From contig NW_017804431.1 of the NCBI RefSeq assembly GCF_001625305.1, forward strand, positions 427,161 through 491,160: a DNA stretch of 64,000 nt. Direction: 5' to 3'. The notes beneath the pieces are model-generated. The model was not told the DNA's origin, did no database searches, and was given only the letters and a program-made list of their open reading frames with translations. A program made the position numbers and the translations under genes. Positions 36,031 to 47,620 of the stretch are shown one piece after another; position 1 is the first letter of the stretch; the number at the start of each line of letters is the position of its first letter. This stretch comes from Branchiostoma belcheri. Its lineage: Eukaryota; Chordata; Leptocardii; Amphioxiformes; Branchiostomatidae.

Positions 36031-36384
36031 AAGAGATCGATGTGTACATACTTTATGTGCAGTGCATGCCGTCTCGCTGTTCCCTGCGTGTCGTGTTTTA
36101 TATCACGGCATCGCGGCGGGCGAGGTTACAACTTTCAACTCGGGATATCGTCCTACGGAAACGTCAATCAAACCAGCGGGCGGCGCCCTGTGATGAGGAA
36201 TAAGAAGAAGAACTTTATTGCACGACAATTGCACAGGGTACAATGTATGGCAAACTTACATAAAGAGAGTAACAAACAATAAAAATATATATAAATAAAT
36301 GTTGGATAAGACCTAATGTCGAATAAAACCTAACATATCTTAATTATTCAAACAGTAAGGGCTATAATAAGTAAGACCCCCGTT

Positions 36385-36690
36385 CCACTTAGTCGCAAAG
36401 AGAGCGCAGTGAGAGCGCCGAGGTCGTCATGTTTTGTATCTAAATTAATGTTGAGGCCGTTGTGAGCTCTCATGGCGCTCGCTTCGCGCTCTGACGCCGC
36501 GGCGCTCTGACGGCGATCATTGTTGAATCGCCGTCCTAGGCGCTCTCACGGCGATGGTATGACCCGGTTCCATACCATCGCCGAGGTGACGGCGCTCATG
36601 GCGCTCTCATGGCGACCTTGGCGCTCTCTCCGCGCTCTGGCCAATTTCAGGTCGCAGAGAGAGCGCCGTGAGAGCGCCGTCAAACTGAAT
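36385..36690. repeat. GC-rich foldback element (GAGAGCGCCGTGAGAGCGCC)
   Basis: The left end has GTCGCAAAGAGAGCGCAGTG and the right end GTCGCAGAGAGAGCGCCGTG, with many reverse copies (GGCGCTCTCACGGCGA) between, and a central inverted GGTATGACC/GGTTCCATACC. Probably a nonautonomous DNA element. Confidence 0.65.
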
Positions 36691-36928
36691 GGTGGTATAA
36701 GCAACGATATAAAAGCGGGGAAACCTTCCCTTTGAAGCAATCGTAAGGTATTGATTGGCGCGCGGATATATATAAGATGGAAGCTTTCGCTTGTAACTTT
36801 TTGACGCGGATAAGATTGATGACGCCATTGTGGCGAGGTAGCGGACCATATTGGTAAAAATCGCGCGGAGCTTATTCCGCCATGATCAGAAACTGCGGTT
36901 CAAGATCAAATGCCCATCAGGGGGCGCT

Positions 36929-37185
36929 GGGTAAAGGGTTGTGAGAGAGCGGCGACTGGAAGTGCGAGAGGTCATTAGGCCACACCAATTCAATTTGTTG
37001 TTTCTCGGATTTAAGAAAAAAGATATTAAGCGACAGGGCAAAAACAGGGGGCGATGGGTAAAGGGTTGTGAGAGAGCGGCGACTGGAAGTGCGAGAGGTC
37101 ATTAGGCCACACCAATTTAATTTGTTGTTTCTCGGATTCCGGCATGGCAACAGACATCTCAAAGATGTCTGTTGCCATGCCGGAA
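36929..37185. repeat. Duplicated 85-base block ending in a 23-bp perfect palindrome
   Basis: GGGTAAAGGGTTGTGAGAGA to TTGTTGTTTCTCGGAT occurs twice (36929-37012 and 37051-37136). The second copy runs into a perfect inverted repeat at 37137-37185: 23-base arms (TTCCGGCATGGCAACAGACA then TCT) around CAA. TTAGGCCACACCAATT inside each block is a MITE-end motif. Confidence 0.8.
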
Positions 37186-39875
37186 GATGGATGGCAGATA
37201 ACTATGAAGAGAGGAGACTGGAAAAGGCTCTGATTTAATGTTTTGTTTCTTACTTTGATGCAGTGATACGTGATGCTGGCTGTGTATATGTGATGTTCCC
37301 ACTGAATCAAAACCATTTGTACAATGATTGAGTCAACATTTTAACATGTAGGAACCTCGTTTTTTCGGCCCGCCTTGTTTTTTCTCTCTCTCGATGTCAT
37401 CCATAAAATTTGCTTGCTGTGGCCTAAAGGGCTATGAGAGAGCGGCGACACGAAGTGTGCGAGGTCATTACCATACCAAAAACTCCCCTCACTCCATTCC
37501 CAACGATCTAACGGTGCCAAATTGCACCAGGAAATAAAAACAGCCGTAAAGATGACCCACTTTAGCGCTCTCTTCTCCGTAATGGCAGATTCGTTTTCCG
37601 CGGGTATCCTTCCCCCCGCTTTCAAGCAAACCGACGGAACCGTAAGGCCATGTTAATTTGATTATATGGATGACATCCTCTGGGAACCCCAAGACTTATG
37701 CGCGCGTGCGAGTAAAAAAATGGTTTTGCAAAAAAAAAAAGAAATTACTTTCATCATGAAATCTACGTGGTCATGAAGGTTGAACAAATGACACAGAGTA
37801 TGGTATGGCGAATAATCTACTCTTCAAATTCTGACCGTTTCCAAAATCATATCCAGTTGCTTGAGTAACTGCTTTTTGGCGTATCTTATTATCTGGATGT
37901 CTAACCTTCATCGACGTATCTTAAAATTTATCTCTTTACATTTTCGTCTTTTTTATTTGATTTTGGCATTCTACGACATTGGTATCGTTTTCAAATATTT
38001 TTTTCAACTTACGGTATATATTTGCTTGTCTTGTACGATTTACAGCATGGTTGAAAACCCCTTTTTTCTGGAAACGGCCGAAAATTCATGCGCGCATGGA
38101 TGCCATCCATATAATCAAATCAACATGGCCTAAACAGCATCACAGAGCTCACCTCGAAGTACAGAAATGGATGTTAAGAGTGGATCATTCACCAAACCAC
38201 ATTCTGTGTCATTTGTTCATCCTTCACGAACACGTAGATTTCATAATGAAAGCATTTTTTTGCCAAACCTTTTTTTATTCGCACGCGCGCATCAGTTTTG
38301 GGGTTACCAGAGGATGTCATCCATATAATCACATCAACATGGCCCGACCGTCGGGCGGTTTTAAAAGACCAATCAAACCCCTGCCCGTGCCGGGCTGCGC
38401 GTCAGGACCATTATCCGAGCACAAGTCGTTTCAAAGTCTTCATAAAAATAAAGAAATAACGACGCGAAGTCGTCAAAATGACGGCCTAACAGCCTCGCCC
38501 GCGGAAACGGGTACTAATGCATTGTTAGGGATAGGATTGGAAACAGTTCTAGTTGTCGCGCGAGGCAATTTTACAGCCTTTGGTGCTCGCGGTTGTAACA
38601 TCTTCTTGGAATGCGTCTGGTGTAAGCCGCGTCTTAAAGAGGGAGAGAAGGCGCGGTCACGTATACTTTAAGATGTGTCTGGATGTTTGAATGGTGTCGG
38701 GATCCCTTAGTACAACTGCGTCCAGACGGAGGATACGTAATTTTTTTTCCGAGAGGTATCATATGCCCAGTTTGATGCATCTATCTCTCTCTCTCTCTTT
38801 CTCTCCATGTGTATGTAGCTAAGTAGAGGAATAGTTCATATGCCGCATAGTGTAGGGATATATAATGATCAATGTTTATATCAGTTGGTAAATTACGTCG
38901 TGAAAATTAAGCTGGTCTCCAAGTGAAAAAAAATTTAGTGGATTTACGTACCTGAATTTGAACCAACTGAATCAACCATCATATTTAGGTATCTGACTTA
39001 ATCGCTCAGGATACGTGACTTTATGATCGTGTGACGTAACGATGAGTCAAAGGTTGTTGGAAGCCGATATCGTACCCCATCCCACTGGCCTTCTACAACT
39101 ATCAAGTATATGTGAATAAATACCGCTGATATACATTGTAATATTAGCAGCTTACACTATCAACGTGTCTATCGATGTACGATTCTAGCTGAAGAGGCGC
39201 CATCTTCCTTGAAATAGTCCAGTGATATGTTTGCCTCACAACATATAATTTGCATAGGCTAGATAGCGGAAATCAGAGCAGCACTATTTGCGAAAACCCA
39301 TTCGAGAACCATCGCCATTCCGCGCGTAATTGTACAAAAGTGGGCCCCAAACAAAAAGAAAACCTATCGTCGGGCGCTTCCAGACGCGAGGCATGCTGAC
39401 AAATGTCTCTGAGACGTGTTATCAAGAACAAAGAAAAAGCTTTTACCCACTTAGTCAGACGTGACAAATGCGTTTTGCACCTCCATACACAAAGAAACCA
39501 TAAACCAAACAGATGACAGCCGCTATACAATCATACTTATGGTAGAGAGTTTATGGAGAGAGCTGTCTGCGTATGCCTTTATTACACCCTAACCACCTTC
39601 CGCGCTGGCGGTGCCAATTGCACAATTTCCCGACTGTTACTAGCGGTACTACATTGTCTTCCCGGGAAAAGTGCTTCGCCATTTCACGCTATAACTACTG
39701 CCGAGATCGTAAACACATCGGCAATCTTGACTCGATATAGATGATGCGCGTTTACGGTCGCGCTGGAGAGTCATTTGTCATAAAGTTTACGGCGAAACAC
39801 TAAAGATCATCGGATTAATTCGAGGTGATTCGGCCGGCCTACGTATATTGTTCTGCAGTAGTAAATCATTGTGTA

Positions 39876-40140
39876 ATTACCTTCGCCAAGAAGGTTATGT
39901 TTTCGTCGGCGTTCGTGTGTGTGTCTGTCCGTCTGTAAACATGATAACTCGAGAAGGCTTGAATGGATTGACCTGATATTTGGTAGGTGGGTAGGTCTTG
40001 ATGAGACCTGGTCATGATTAGATTTTGGGCCCCCTAGCGGCTTTTTATGGTACTGCAGCTGAACTTCCGGTTTTGATATCTCCTGATCTGGGTTATCATT
40101 TTTTTATTGCTATGTACCTTTGGGTGATGACGTTATAAGG
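39876..40140 (+). repeat. Dispersed repeat (ACCTTCGCCAAGAAGGTTAT family)
   Basis: Starts TTACCTTCGCCAAGAAGGTT and continues with GATAACTCGAGAAGGCTTGA and TTGACCTGATATTTGGTAGG. Shorter copies are in the MMP locus at 9370-9410 and 10028-10110. Unclassified. Confidence 0.7.
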
Positions 40141-40889
40141 CAGTAATCCGCATATTGACAGCATTAGGTGTTCACCGTATGGTCGTTATTCTTATATTGA
40201 CCATTATTCTTGTCTGCTTGATTCTAATTATAATTCTGCCTTCATTTCCACTACGTAGGCGGGTTGTTTCGTATGATTGTCAGGCAATGGCAGACATTTA
40301 TCAAATAAGAGGACAGAAATACATCCATATTTTGACAGTGTGTTAATACGGATGGAAAGAACGATATACACATTTCATTGCACCAAGTTGTGTAGAAGGA
40401 TAACACAAGGTTCCTTGGGCACCCAGATATGTCCTCAGCCAAGTAAAGTTTGACAGATATTCGTAAATCCACTTTGGCATTCAAAGTCCACTGCTATGGA
40501 AACAATGATATACACATTGCATTGCACCAAGTTGTTTAAAAGAATAAAACACAATTCCTTTGGTACCTAGATATGTCCTAAGCCAAGTAAAGTTTGACAG
40601 CTCTAGGTATTCGTGAAGTTCACTGCTATGCAGAAAATGCATCAAAAATATGCATCTATGCACGTCAGAAGCGTAACCAGCGTATGTACTGATGTAGGAA
40701 CTGTGACAGGTAATGTACATGTGGATGTACCCTCGTGACCTTATTTGGCATGGATTCCGGGAAGCTGAGTGATGTGACAAGACGGGTCCATTTCCTGAGG
40801 GCAGGGGGGGTCATGTTAGTACCGTCTGGAAGCGGTGATAACAACGCCTGCCAGGGCTCGAAATTCATTTTTGGGAATAGGTGCACTCT

Positions 40890-41190
40890 GTATCTTTCTC
40901 TGTATAGCCGGTATAACCGCCTTTCGGCGTAACACACAAGCTTCGCAGGCACGCGGCGTGGCGGCAGCTGGCTATATTACACCGATCGACTTGTTATTTA
41001 ACCCTTGAACTTCTAACTCTAAACATTGTTTAAAGCTATCCAATGACAATGCCCCTACTGTACTTGGTGACAGCGAGTTCCACTCTGCGATACTTCTAGG
41101 AAAGAATGAATTCTTGAACACCTCAATCCCTGGTTCATAACTCCGGTACTTGAAGGCATTGGTGCACCTAACACCCAGTATTTCGAGCCC
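40890..41190 (-). mobile_element. LINE 3' end, more diverged reversed copy
   Basis: Minus-strand translation gives NAFKYRSYEPGIEVFKNSFF then PRSIAEWNSLSPSTVGALS, followed by the same TATACCGG-type tail (40895-40945). The insertion is 5' truncated and older than the 6.7 and 28.4 kb copies. Confidence 0.78.
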
Positions 41191-41653
41191 TGTCTGTGGA
41201 AATGTCTTCATTCCGCGGAGACGTCTCGAACAGTCACCTGCCGGGTTCTGTTTTACCTGGTTACGGACTAGCCGTGACCCGCGCTGTGGCAACTGGTGAC
41301 GGGGATTGTAGCGGATTTGTGGCGTTTGGGGTAATCAAAGTGGCAACATGATGGATAGCCGTGTTTTGTTTTGCGGTGTCAATGTGATTTTTTATAACAT
41401 GTGTCAGTGTATCTGCTTAAAAGCGCTCAGCTCAGGCGGTCATTTACTCCCCTTGTTTTGCATAACCAGTTTTGTACAGCGAGTAAAAACTCTGTAAGAC
41501 TCTAATGAGTATTGAGCTTTATTTTTGTATTCACATATATTTATTGAGTATTGGGCAAAACGGAAAAGTTGCTTGTATAACGCCTTCTACTGAAAAACAT
41601 ACAACGAGTATAAAACACATTGACGAGATACATGCATAATAACAAGGTGGATA

Positions 41654-42925
41654 CGAGGGTGGATCAAAAAGTTCTCGGCCTCACCTAGAAAATAAAGGGC
41701 AAACTCCTATTCTTTAGTATAACTGTATACTATGATGTCTTACATCACTGCACACAAAAATTCAAATTTCTATATTCATTAGTTAGCACGTGACGCCCCG
41801 TGAAAATGGGACGGGTGAGGGCAAAATCACAAAATGGCCGCAACAGAAGCGTGTGTTGTGATCATGTATATCGATAAAAAGGGATGTCTCGTAAGGAAAT
41901 CCATGAACACATGGTCAGGACACTTGGTGATGACTCTCCTTCTTATTCAACTATAAAGAAGTGGGTTTCTAGCTACAAGCGCTGCAAGGTGAGCACCAAA
42001 GATGAACATATGTCAGGATGCTACAAATCAGCACCATGGACAATCCAGTTGAGGCCATCCATCACATGGTAGTAAATGACAGATGTGAGACTGTCCAACA
42101 TGTAGCAGAGTCTTTAGCCTGTGTTGTGGCTCTGTTCACAATGTTTTGTCAGACATCCTGGGGATGAGCAACCTGTCTGTAAGGTGGGTGCCTAGAATGT
42201 TTTCTGAACATCAGAAGTTAAACAAGCTGGACATTTCAAGGAACGAATTCAGTCCAATCCATGCAATTACCTCAAAACATTTTTCACCCAAGATGAGACA
42301 TGGTTTCACCACTTTCACCCCAAATCAAAACAACAGAACAAACAATGAATGAAGAATGTTTCCCGGCCCCCAAGAAGTTTTATCGAGTTTCATCCGTTGG
42401 CAGGGGTTTTGTCTCTGTTTTCTGGGACAGCAAGGGAGTAATCATGACTGAATACCTGTGAATAGGTTAAAACATCAATGGGGAGTACTATTTAACAGAA
42501 TAGCAACAGTTGAGGACAACGATCAAAGAGATAAGGAGAGGAAAGCACCGAGCTGGCGTGATGACAATGCACCTGTCCACACAGCACAGGGGTCAGTGAC
42601 AGCAGCAAACGAATTTGGCGTTGAAGTCTAACCCCACTCTTCCAATTCATCTGACCTAGCACCCTCGGACTTCTACCTATTTCCTAAACTGAAGTTCCAC
42701 TTACGTGGTCAACGTTTTTATGGTAATGATGACGTCATCAGTGCGGGTGAGCCCTATCTGGGGGCTCCAGATTCAACCTTCTTCCACAAGGGGAAAACAA
42801 ACCCGGAACATCACTGGACCAAGTGCATTGCAGTTAGAGGGGACTATGTTGAAACATAGTGTAAGAAATTTTTTTCTGCCACGACGTTTTCTAGGTGAGG
42901 CCGAGAACTTTTTGATCCACCCTCG
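41654..42925 (+). mobile_element. Mariner-type DNA transposon, nearly complete, inactive
   Basis: Perfect 39-base terminal inverted repeats (41654-41692 and 42887-42925, beginning CGAGGGTGGATCAAAAAGTT) are flanked by TA on both sides. Length is 1272 bases, normal for mariner. The transposase begins at 41834 (MAATEACVVIMYIDKKG) but is broken by frameshifts and stops. Recognisable pieces: the helix-turn-helix (SYSTIKKWVSSYK), DETWFHHFHP, DNAPVHTA and DLAPSDFYLFPKLK. The last two Asp are separated by 34 residues, as in DD34D mariners. Confidence 0.93.
41834..42860 (+). pseudogene. Degenerate mariner transposase
   Basis: All three catalytic-Asp blocks are present, but spread over different frames with several internal stops (for example just after GVEV, before the third Asp block). 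The protein cannot be made. The conserved order and spacing show decay by point changes and small indels, not large deletion. Confidence 0.88.
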
Positions 42926-43365
42926 TAACATGGTGGTGCTTGGTTTAACCCACCAACACCTGGATGGACCCCTACTGTTTGTATGGCGAGATCTTTGACG
43001 TGCTCGAGGTGTGGCTTTCCTTAAACACGGGGCCTCCATGGCCAGCTTTACGTATTTATCTGAGTCGAATGAGCCATTATTCTAACAACATGCCGAATCT
43101 ATAGTCACAGCGAGCTGTACTCTAGATCTACAAATCATTCTTTAAGGCCTTTTTTGTGGCCGAAAGATGGATTGCTCAGAGCAGCATGGCCGTTACTTCT
43201 CATACTAAGGTCAATCAAACATCTGTCTTTGGTTTCCTCAACAAAGGATACTTTCAGACGTAAATTTCGCCCTAACCACAGTAAATTGGTGTTACATGTG
43301 GCGCACCTGGGCACCGTTTGAATAGCAGGGCGATTTTAGAATGTAGGCGGAATAAAACCAACAGA

Positions 43366-43387
43366 GAGAGAGACAGAGAGCGAGAGC

Positions 43388-43434
<47 letters not shown>

Positions 43435-43560
43435 GCACGCACATACACATAAAAGCACACACACAGACGCACGTACACACACACAACACACATACAAACA
43501 CACAGGCACGCAAGAACAGACGCAAACAAACACACAATCACACAAACACATAGACATTAA
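43366..43560. repeat. (AG)n, (CAGA)n and (CA)n-rich tract
   Basis: Compound microsatellite: GAGAGA, then CAGACAGA, then ACACAC-rich sequence. It produces long Cys/Val or Ser/Leu-rich meaningless minus-strand frames. Confidence 0.9.
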
Positions 43561-44345
43561 AAGTTAACTTATTTTTTTAAACGTACGTATGGCATATAAG
43601 TGTGAAATGTAGGTCTTAAGGAAGCCCAAGGAGACTTAAGTATCTTTAAGAAACGTGTAGGCTATACGTTCTCATTACGTATAACTATACTAGATTGCCC
43701 CGTAGGTTTTGTTGCGACTAATGCCAATGCTCGGTTGGTTAGAATCATATCATTCAATTTCACGACTATCGTAAGGATTGGCATTTATCTTACCCTTGTC
43801 TAACCATTTGCGGCAATGAATTTAGTTTTAGGCAATTAGCATTAAAACCTACCACCACGCCTTACCTTGTCATAGGTTGTGCTTTTATTACTTGCAATTG
43901 TCCTACAGGCAAGAACTTTAATACCATTAAAGCATTTGCAGCTGGACCTGTAACCTACGGTGTATGAAATTCGGGAATAACTACTGCTAGATTTAGCATA
44001 CGATATTCATGAATCGAAACAGCAAATGTAAAGTGCATTTATAAACATATTCATTAGCACTATTATGCGCCCATCTTCTTTCATTATGTTACCAATTAAG
44101 TATTGTATCTTTGTATTCGTATTTTTATATTTAACCAAAGGTCTCTGTCTAACATGTAAAATTAAAGGCGTAGTATTGCAAAATATCTAGAAACTTTGAA
44201 AACACATTTTGGGATTGCGCCTCTTATTATGGCTTCCTTTCAAGATTTCTGGCAGGGCGTCTGGGGACGAGTGATGAGGCATGAAACTATCCTGGGGACG
44301 AGTGATGGGGCGTGAAAGCCCTGCGCACGGTTGCTCAGCCGCGAG

Positions 44346-44750
44346 AAATACTCTCCAAGCAGAGGTTTGGGGGCTGGCTTATTTTGGCGTGATTTTAGGC
44401 TTTTTTATCTGGCTTTCTTTTTTTTGCACTGGTTAACGTTCGGTTAGCAGGGAAAAAAAAAGAAAACCTGATAAGGTAATACTTATTTTCACTTGGGCCT
44501 CAAGTAAGTGAGGAAAGTCGTGTTAAGTGCCTTTCCCAAGGGCACAAGATCGGTGGCATGTCAGGACTCGAACCCGGGACCTCTTGGTTTCGAGTCGAAC
44601 ACTCTGCCGCTACGCCACACGACCCCACAAACTGGTTAATGTTGGACTAGCGTTAAAAAAAAACGCAAAAAAGAAAACCCGATAAAAAAGCCTAAAAACA
44701 CGCGAAAAATTAGCCAAAACCCAAACCCCTGCTCGGAGAGCACTGGGGAA
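44346..44750. mobile_element. Foldback element carrying a SINE insertion
   Basis: The left arm (CTCCAAGCAGAGGTTTGGGG ... TTTTAGGCTTTTTTATC) pairs with the right arm (GATAAAAAAGCCTAAAA ... CCAAACCCCTGCTCGGAGAG). The loop contains a reversed tRNA-derived SINE (44498-44631) with B-box complement CAGGACTCGAACCCGGGACC. Confidence 0.7.
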
Positions 44751-45025
44751 CCGGCGCATCGCCGAAGGCAAAACCAACATCTGATAGAAACACGCTCTTA
44801 TCAATTAACTTCTCTATTAGTGAGAAGGGTCATTACTTATCCGGCTCGATAGGTCGGTACAAGCCCAATCTCATCAGTGCTTGGGGATTACTATGATGTG
44901 TCCATTCACTGGGAACCAAATAATGTCTATGGATGACATCAGCGCGCGCATCAATTTTCGCCTGATTTTGGGGAAAGAACAAGAAATTTTCATGAAAGTA
45001 CATCTGTGTTGGAAGCAATCATAGT

Positions 45026-45168
45026 AAAAAGTTGAACTTTATTCCAACACACAGAGATCGCGTTGTGAAGTGATTGGTCATAATTATCCTGATGAAGTCG
45101 ACAGTGGTTGCTGAAAATTTGATCTCTCTGTTAACTGTGTGTTGGAATAAAGTTCAACTTTTTACTAA
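45026..45168 (+). ncRNA. Inverted-repeat element with hammerhead-like core
   Basis: AGTAAAAAGTTGAACTTTAT (45026) is inverted at 45149-45168. Between them is CTGATGA (45089-45095), an imperfect helix and GAAA (45113-45116). The right flank (GTGTGTTGGAATAAAGTTCA) is homologous to the sequence after GAAA in the 13457 copy, which ties this element to the same family. Confidence 0.55.
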
Positions 45169-45232
45169 CAAGAAATTTTGTTGCCCCTTGAGAGTAGTCA
45201 ACATGCCGAAAATATGCAGATATGTCTGTTGC

Positions 45233-45613
45233 TAGTGCTGCATACCTAAACCCAATTTTAGGTTCAGGTCCGGATTCAAGCCCAGAGGTTTAGGTTCAGT
45301 TCCGGACTTGTAAGTCAGGACCTAAACCCATGGCATATACAAAATTGCATGTTGGCAACCTTGCAATGTTACCTGGGTGAAACTTTGGCCACATAACATG
45401 GAGGCCGGTACTTGACGATGCCAGATGGCAATGTTTTCTTCATTTTGCAATCTACGGAAGGTTTTAGGTGCTTTCGAAAGAAAAGGGGTATGTGAAATAG
45501 TATTTTATGGTAACAAGTCCGGACTCGGTTCTTGACTTTTAGTTTTTTTGGACTTGAACCTAAACATTCTTATAAGTCCGGATCCAAGTCCAGTGAACCG
45601 GTATGCATCACTA
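45233..45613. mobile_element. hAT-type MITE with 8-bp target duplication
   Basis: The ends TAGTGCTGCATACC and GGTATGCATCACTA are inverted. The element (381 bases) is flanked on both sides by TCTGTTGC (45225-45232 and 45614-45621), a perfect 8-bp duplication as made by hAT transposases. It interrupts a copy of the element ending in the 37137-37185 palindrome. The inside is rich in GGTTTAGGT/TCCGGA words and has no transposase. Confidence 0.8.
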
Positions 45614-46299
45614 TCTGTTGCCATGCTTGAACGCTTATAGCAGAGATATATGAAGAGAGGAGACAAAACAAGGCTTTGATTTATTGTCTTGTCTTTTACT
45701 TTTACCTCGTCGCAGTGTTGTATTTCATTCCGTTGCATGTCATTTTGCTGCTGAAAAAAAATCTTGCTAAACAGGGTTTGTGATGTCAAGATTTGACAAT
45801 ATAGAAATCTTCTTTTTTTTGGCCCGCCTTTTTTTTCGCCCTACCGCATCAGATTTGGTTCATTAGGACGATGGCATTCATAAAATGTAATTGTTGTGGC
45901 CTGAAAAAATTCTTGCTAAACAAGGTTTATAATGTCAAAATTTGACATTATAGAATTTTTTTTTGGGGGGGGGGGGCGCCTTGTTTTTTTTTCAGTGTTT
46001 TTTTTCGCTCTACCGCATCAGATTTGGTGCCTTCGGAGGATGGCATCCATAAAATGTAGTTGTTTTGGCCTAATCAGTGCCAGGGGATTAGCAATGTTGT
46101 GTCCATTCAACGGGCATAAGTCGATAATGGAATCGTTCAAACGTTAATTTGCATAATTCGTGCGGCTGTGTGGGTCAAGTATTGATATTTTCGGACAGGC
46201 AAATAGCCTTTTGGGAGTCCATGGAGATGGTATACATTCCCGTATATTGATATTTAGACTTAAGGGATTATGTATACCGTACTTACGTAGTTTTGCAGG

Positions 46300-46834
46300 T
46301 CTAGCTTTGAGCCATTTGTGCTTATAAATGACTCAAAGCTAGGCCAGTTCATTTGAATACCTGTTTCAAAGTATCGGCCTAGCCCTGAGCCATTTACTAG
46401 TATTTTTTGTTATAAATGGCTCAAAGCTAGACCCCAGAATAGTTCTTGGTACTAGTTTTTTTAAAGTGTAGGTCTAGCTTTGAGCCATTTAAAGGATAAA
46501 ATGGCTGAAAGCTAGACCCCAGAACAGTTCGTCTAACCATTTTTTTGCACGTATAGGTCTAGCTTTGAGCCATTTTAAACATGAATGACTCAAAGCTAGA
46601 CCCTAGAACAGTCCTTTTGTTGCCAGTTTAGAGTATAGGTCTAGCTTTGAGCCATTTAAAACATAAATGAAGCTAGACCCCAAAACAGTTCTTTTTTTGA
46701 AAGTATATGTCTAGTTTTGAGCCATTTGAAGTATAAATGACTCAAAGCTAGACCCCAGAACAGTTTTCTTTGCCAGTTTGTTTCGGTAGAGGTCTAGCTT
46801 TGAGCCATTCAAAACATAAATGACTCAAAGCTAG
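46300..46834. repeat. Tandem array of seven hairpins
   Basis: Seven units at about 82-base spacing (starts 46300, 46378, 46473, 46558, 46640, 46710, 46793). Each has arms TCTAGCTTTGAGCCATTT and AAATGACTCAAAGCTAGA around a short A/T loop, followed by a CCCCAGAACAGTT spacer. Unit 5 has lost five bases of one arm. No coding capacity. Confidence 0.9.
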
Positions 46835-47463
46835 ACCCCAGAACAGTTGTTTTTTGTCAGTATAGGCTTCAAGTCTTTGACAGAGTGGCTGGTTACCAAT
46901 CGTATAATCATGTGGTGACACTTTATAATTGGTTGAAAAATGAACCCTTTTCACGCCTGTCTGAAGACAATTTATGGTTTTGGTGACCTTTTAAAGGAAG
47001 AGTGGCCTAGCTCGGTAACTGTTTTAACGGCACTTCTAAATGTTGCCGAAACCTTGTAGAAGCGTATAATCATACACACTGTGCCTTTTCCAGACAGCGT
47101 TTACCTTAATTAGCCCCTCAAATATCATGTAAGCATTGAAGATTCTTATCCGCCCTTGCATCCGCCCCAGCAACTAAAATATTTTGAGTCATCAGAACGT
47201 AATATCATCGAAGAAAATGTGGCACACTGGCATGTATCCCTGAAATCAACGAAGAATCAAGAGCACATTAAAGTTTTATATCGTACTGAATTATTAAGAA
47301 TGGACACTACAGGAGTCGGTAGTTATAACAAAGTGCTCTTAATAATAGGGCGGTGACAGGACGGGATGTTATTGGCCAGACCTTGATTATGACAGATATT
47401 ATATCTATACCATAACCTGATTTACATTCACTGACACTTTTTAGTCACGTACTTTGTCATATA

Positions 47464-47620
47464 GCCTCTACCAGGCTTCGGGAGGCGGCTGGAAAGAGTA
47501 GAAATTGGCCAAATAGAGAGATAACATGCCGGGGTCAGCCAGAGAGTACAGTTTGCCGCACTCGAAGTCTGTCGGGGGTCGCTACGATCAAACAGGTGCG
47601 GCAAACTGTACTCTCTACTT
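47464..47620. repeat. MITE-like inverted repeat (AGCCTCTACCAGGC family)
   Basis: The left end is AGCCTCTACCAGGCTTCGGG; inside, AGAGAGTACAGTTTGCCGCA is inverted as TGCGGCAAACTGTACTCTCT about 45 bases on. Same family as 26090-26650 and 48369-48586. Confidence 0.75.

Noticed and set aside
37979..38671. 230-codon plus-strand open frame
   Set aside because: It is built across MITE ends (HIIKSTWP and HPYNHINMA are translations of the GATGCCATCCATATAATCA motif), has no domain, and its codons do not look constrained.
43272..43557. Cys- and Val-rich minus-strand open frames
   Set aside because: Translations of a CA/GA microsatellite.
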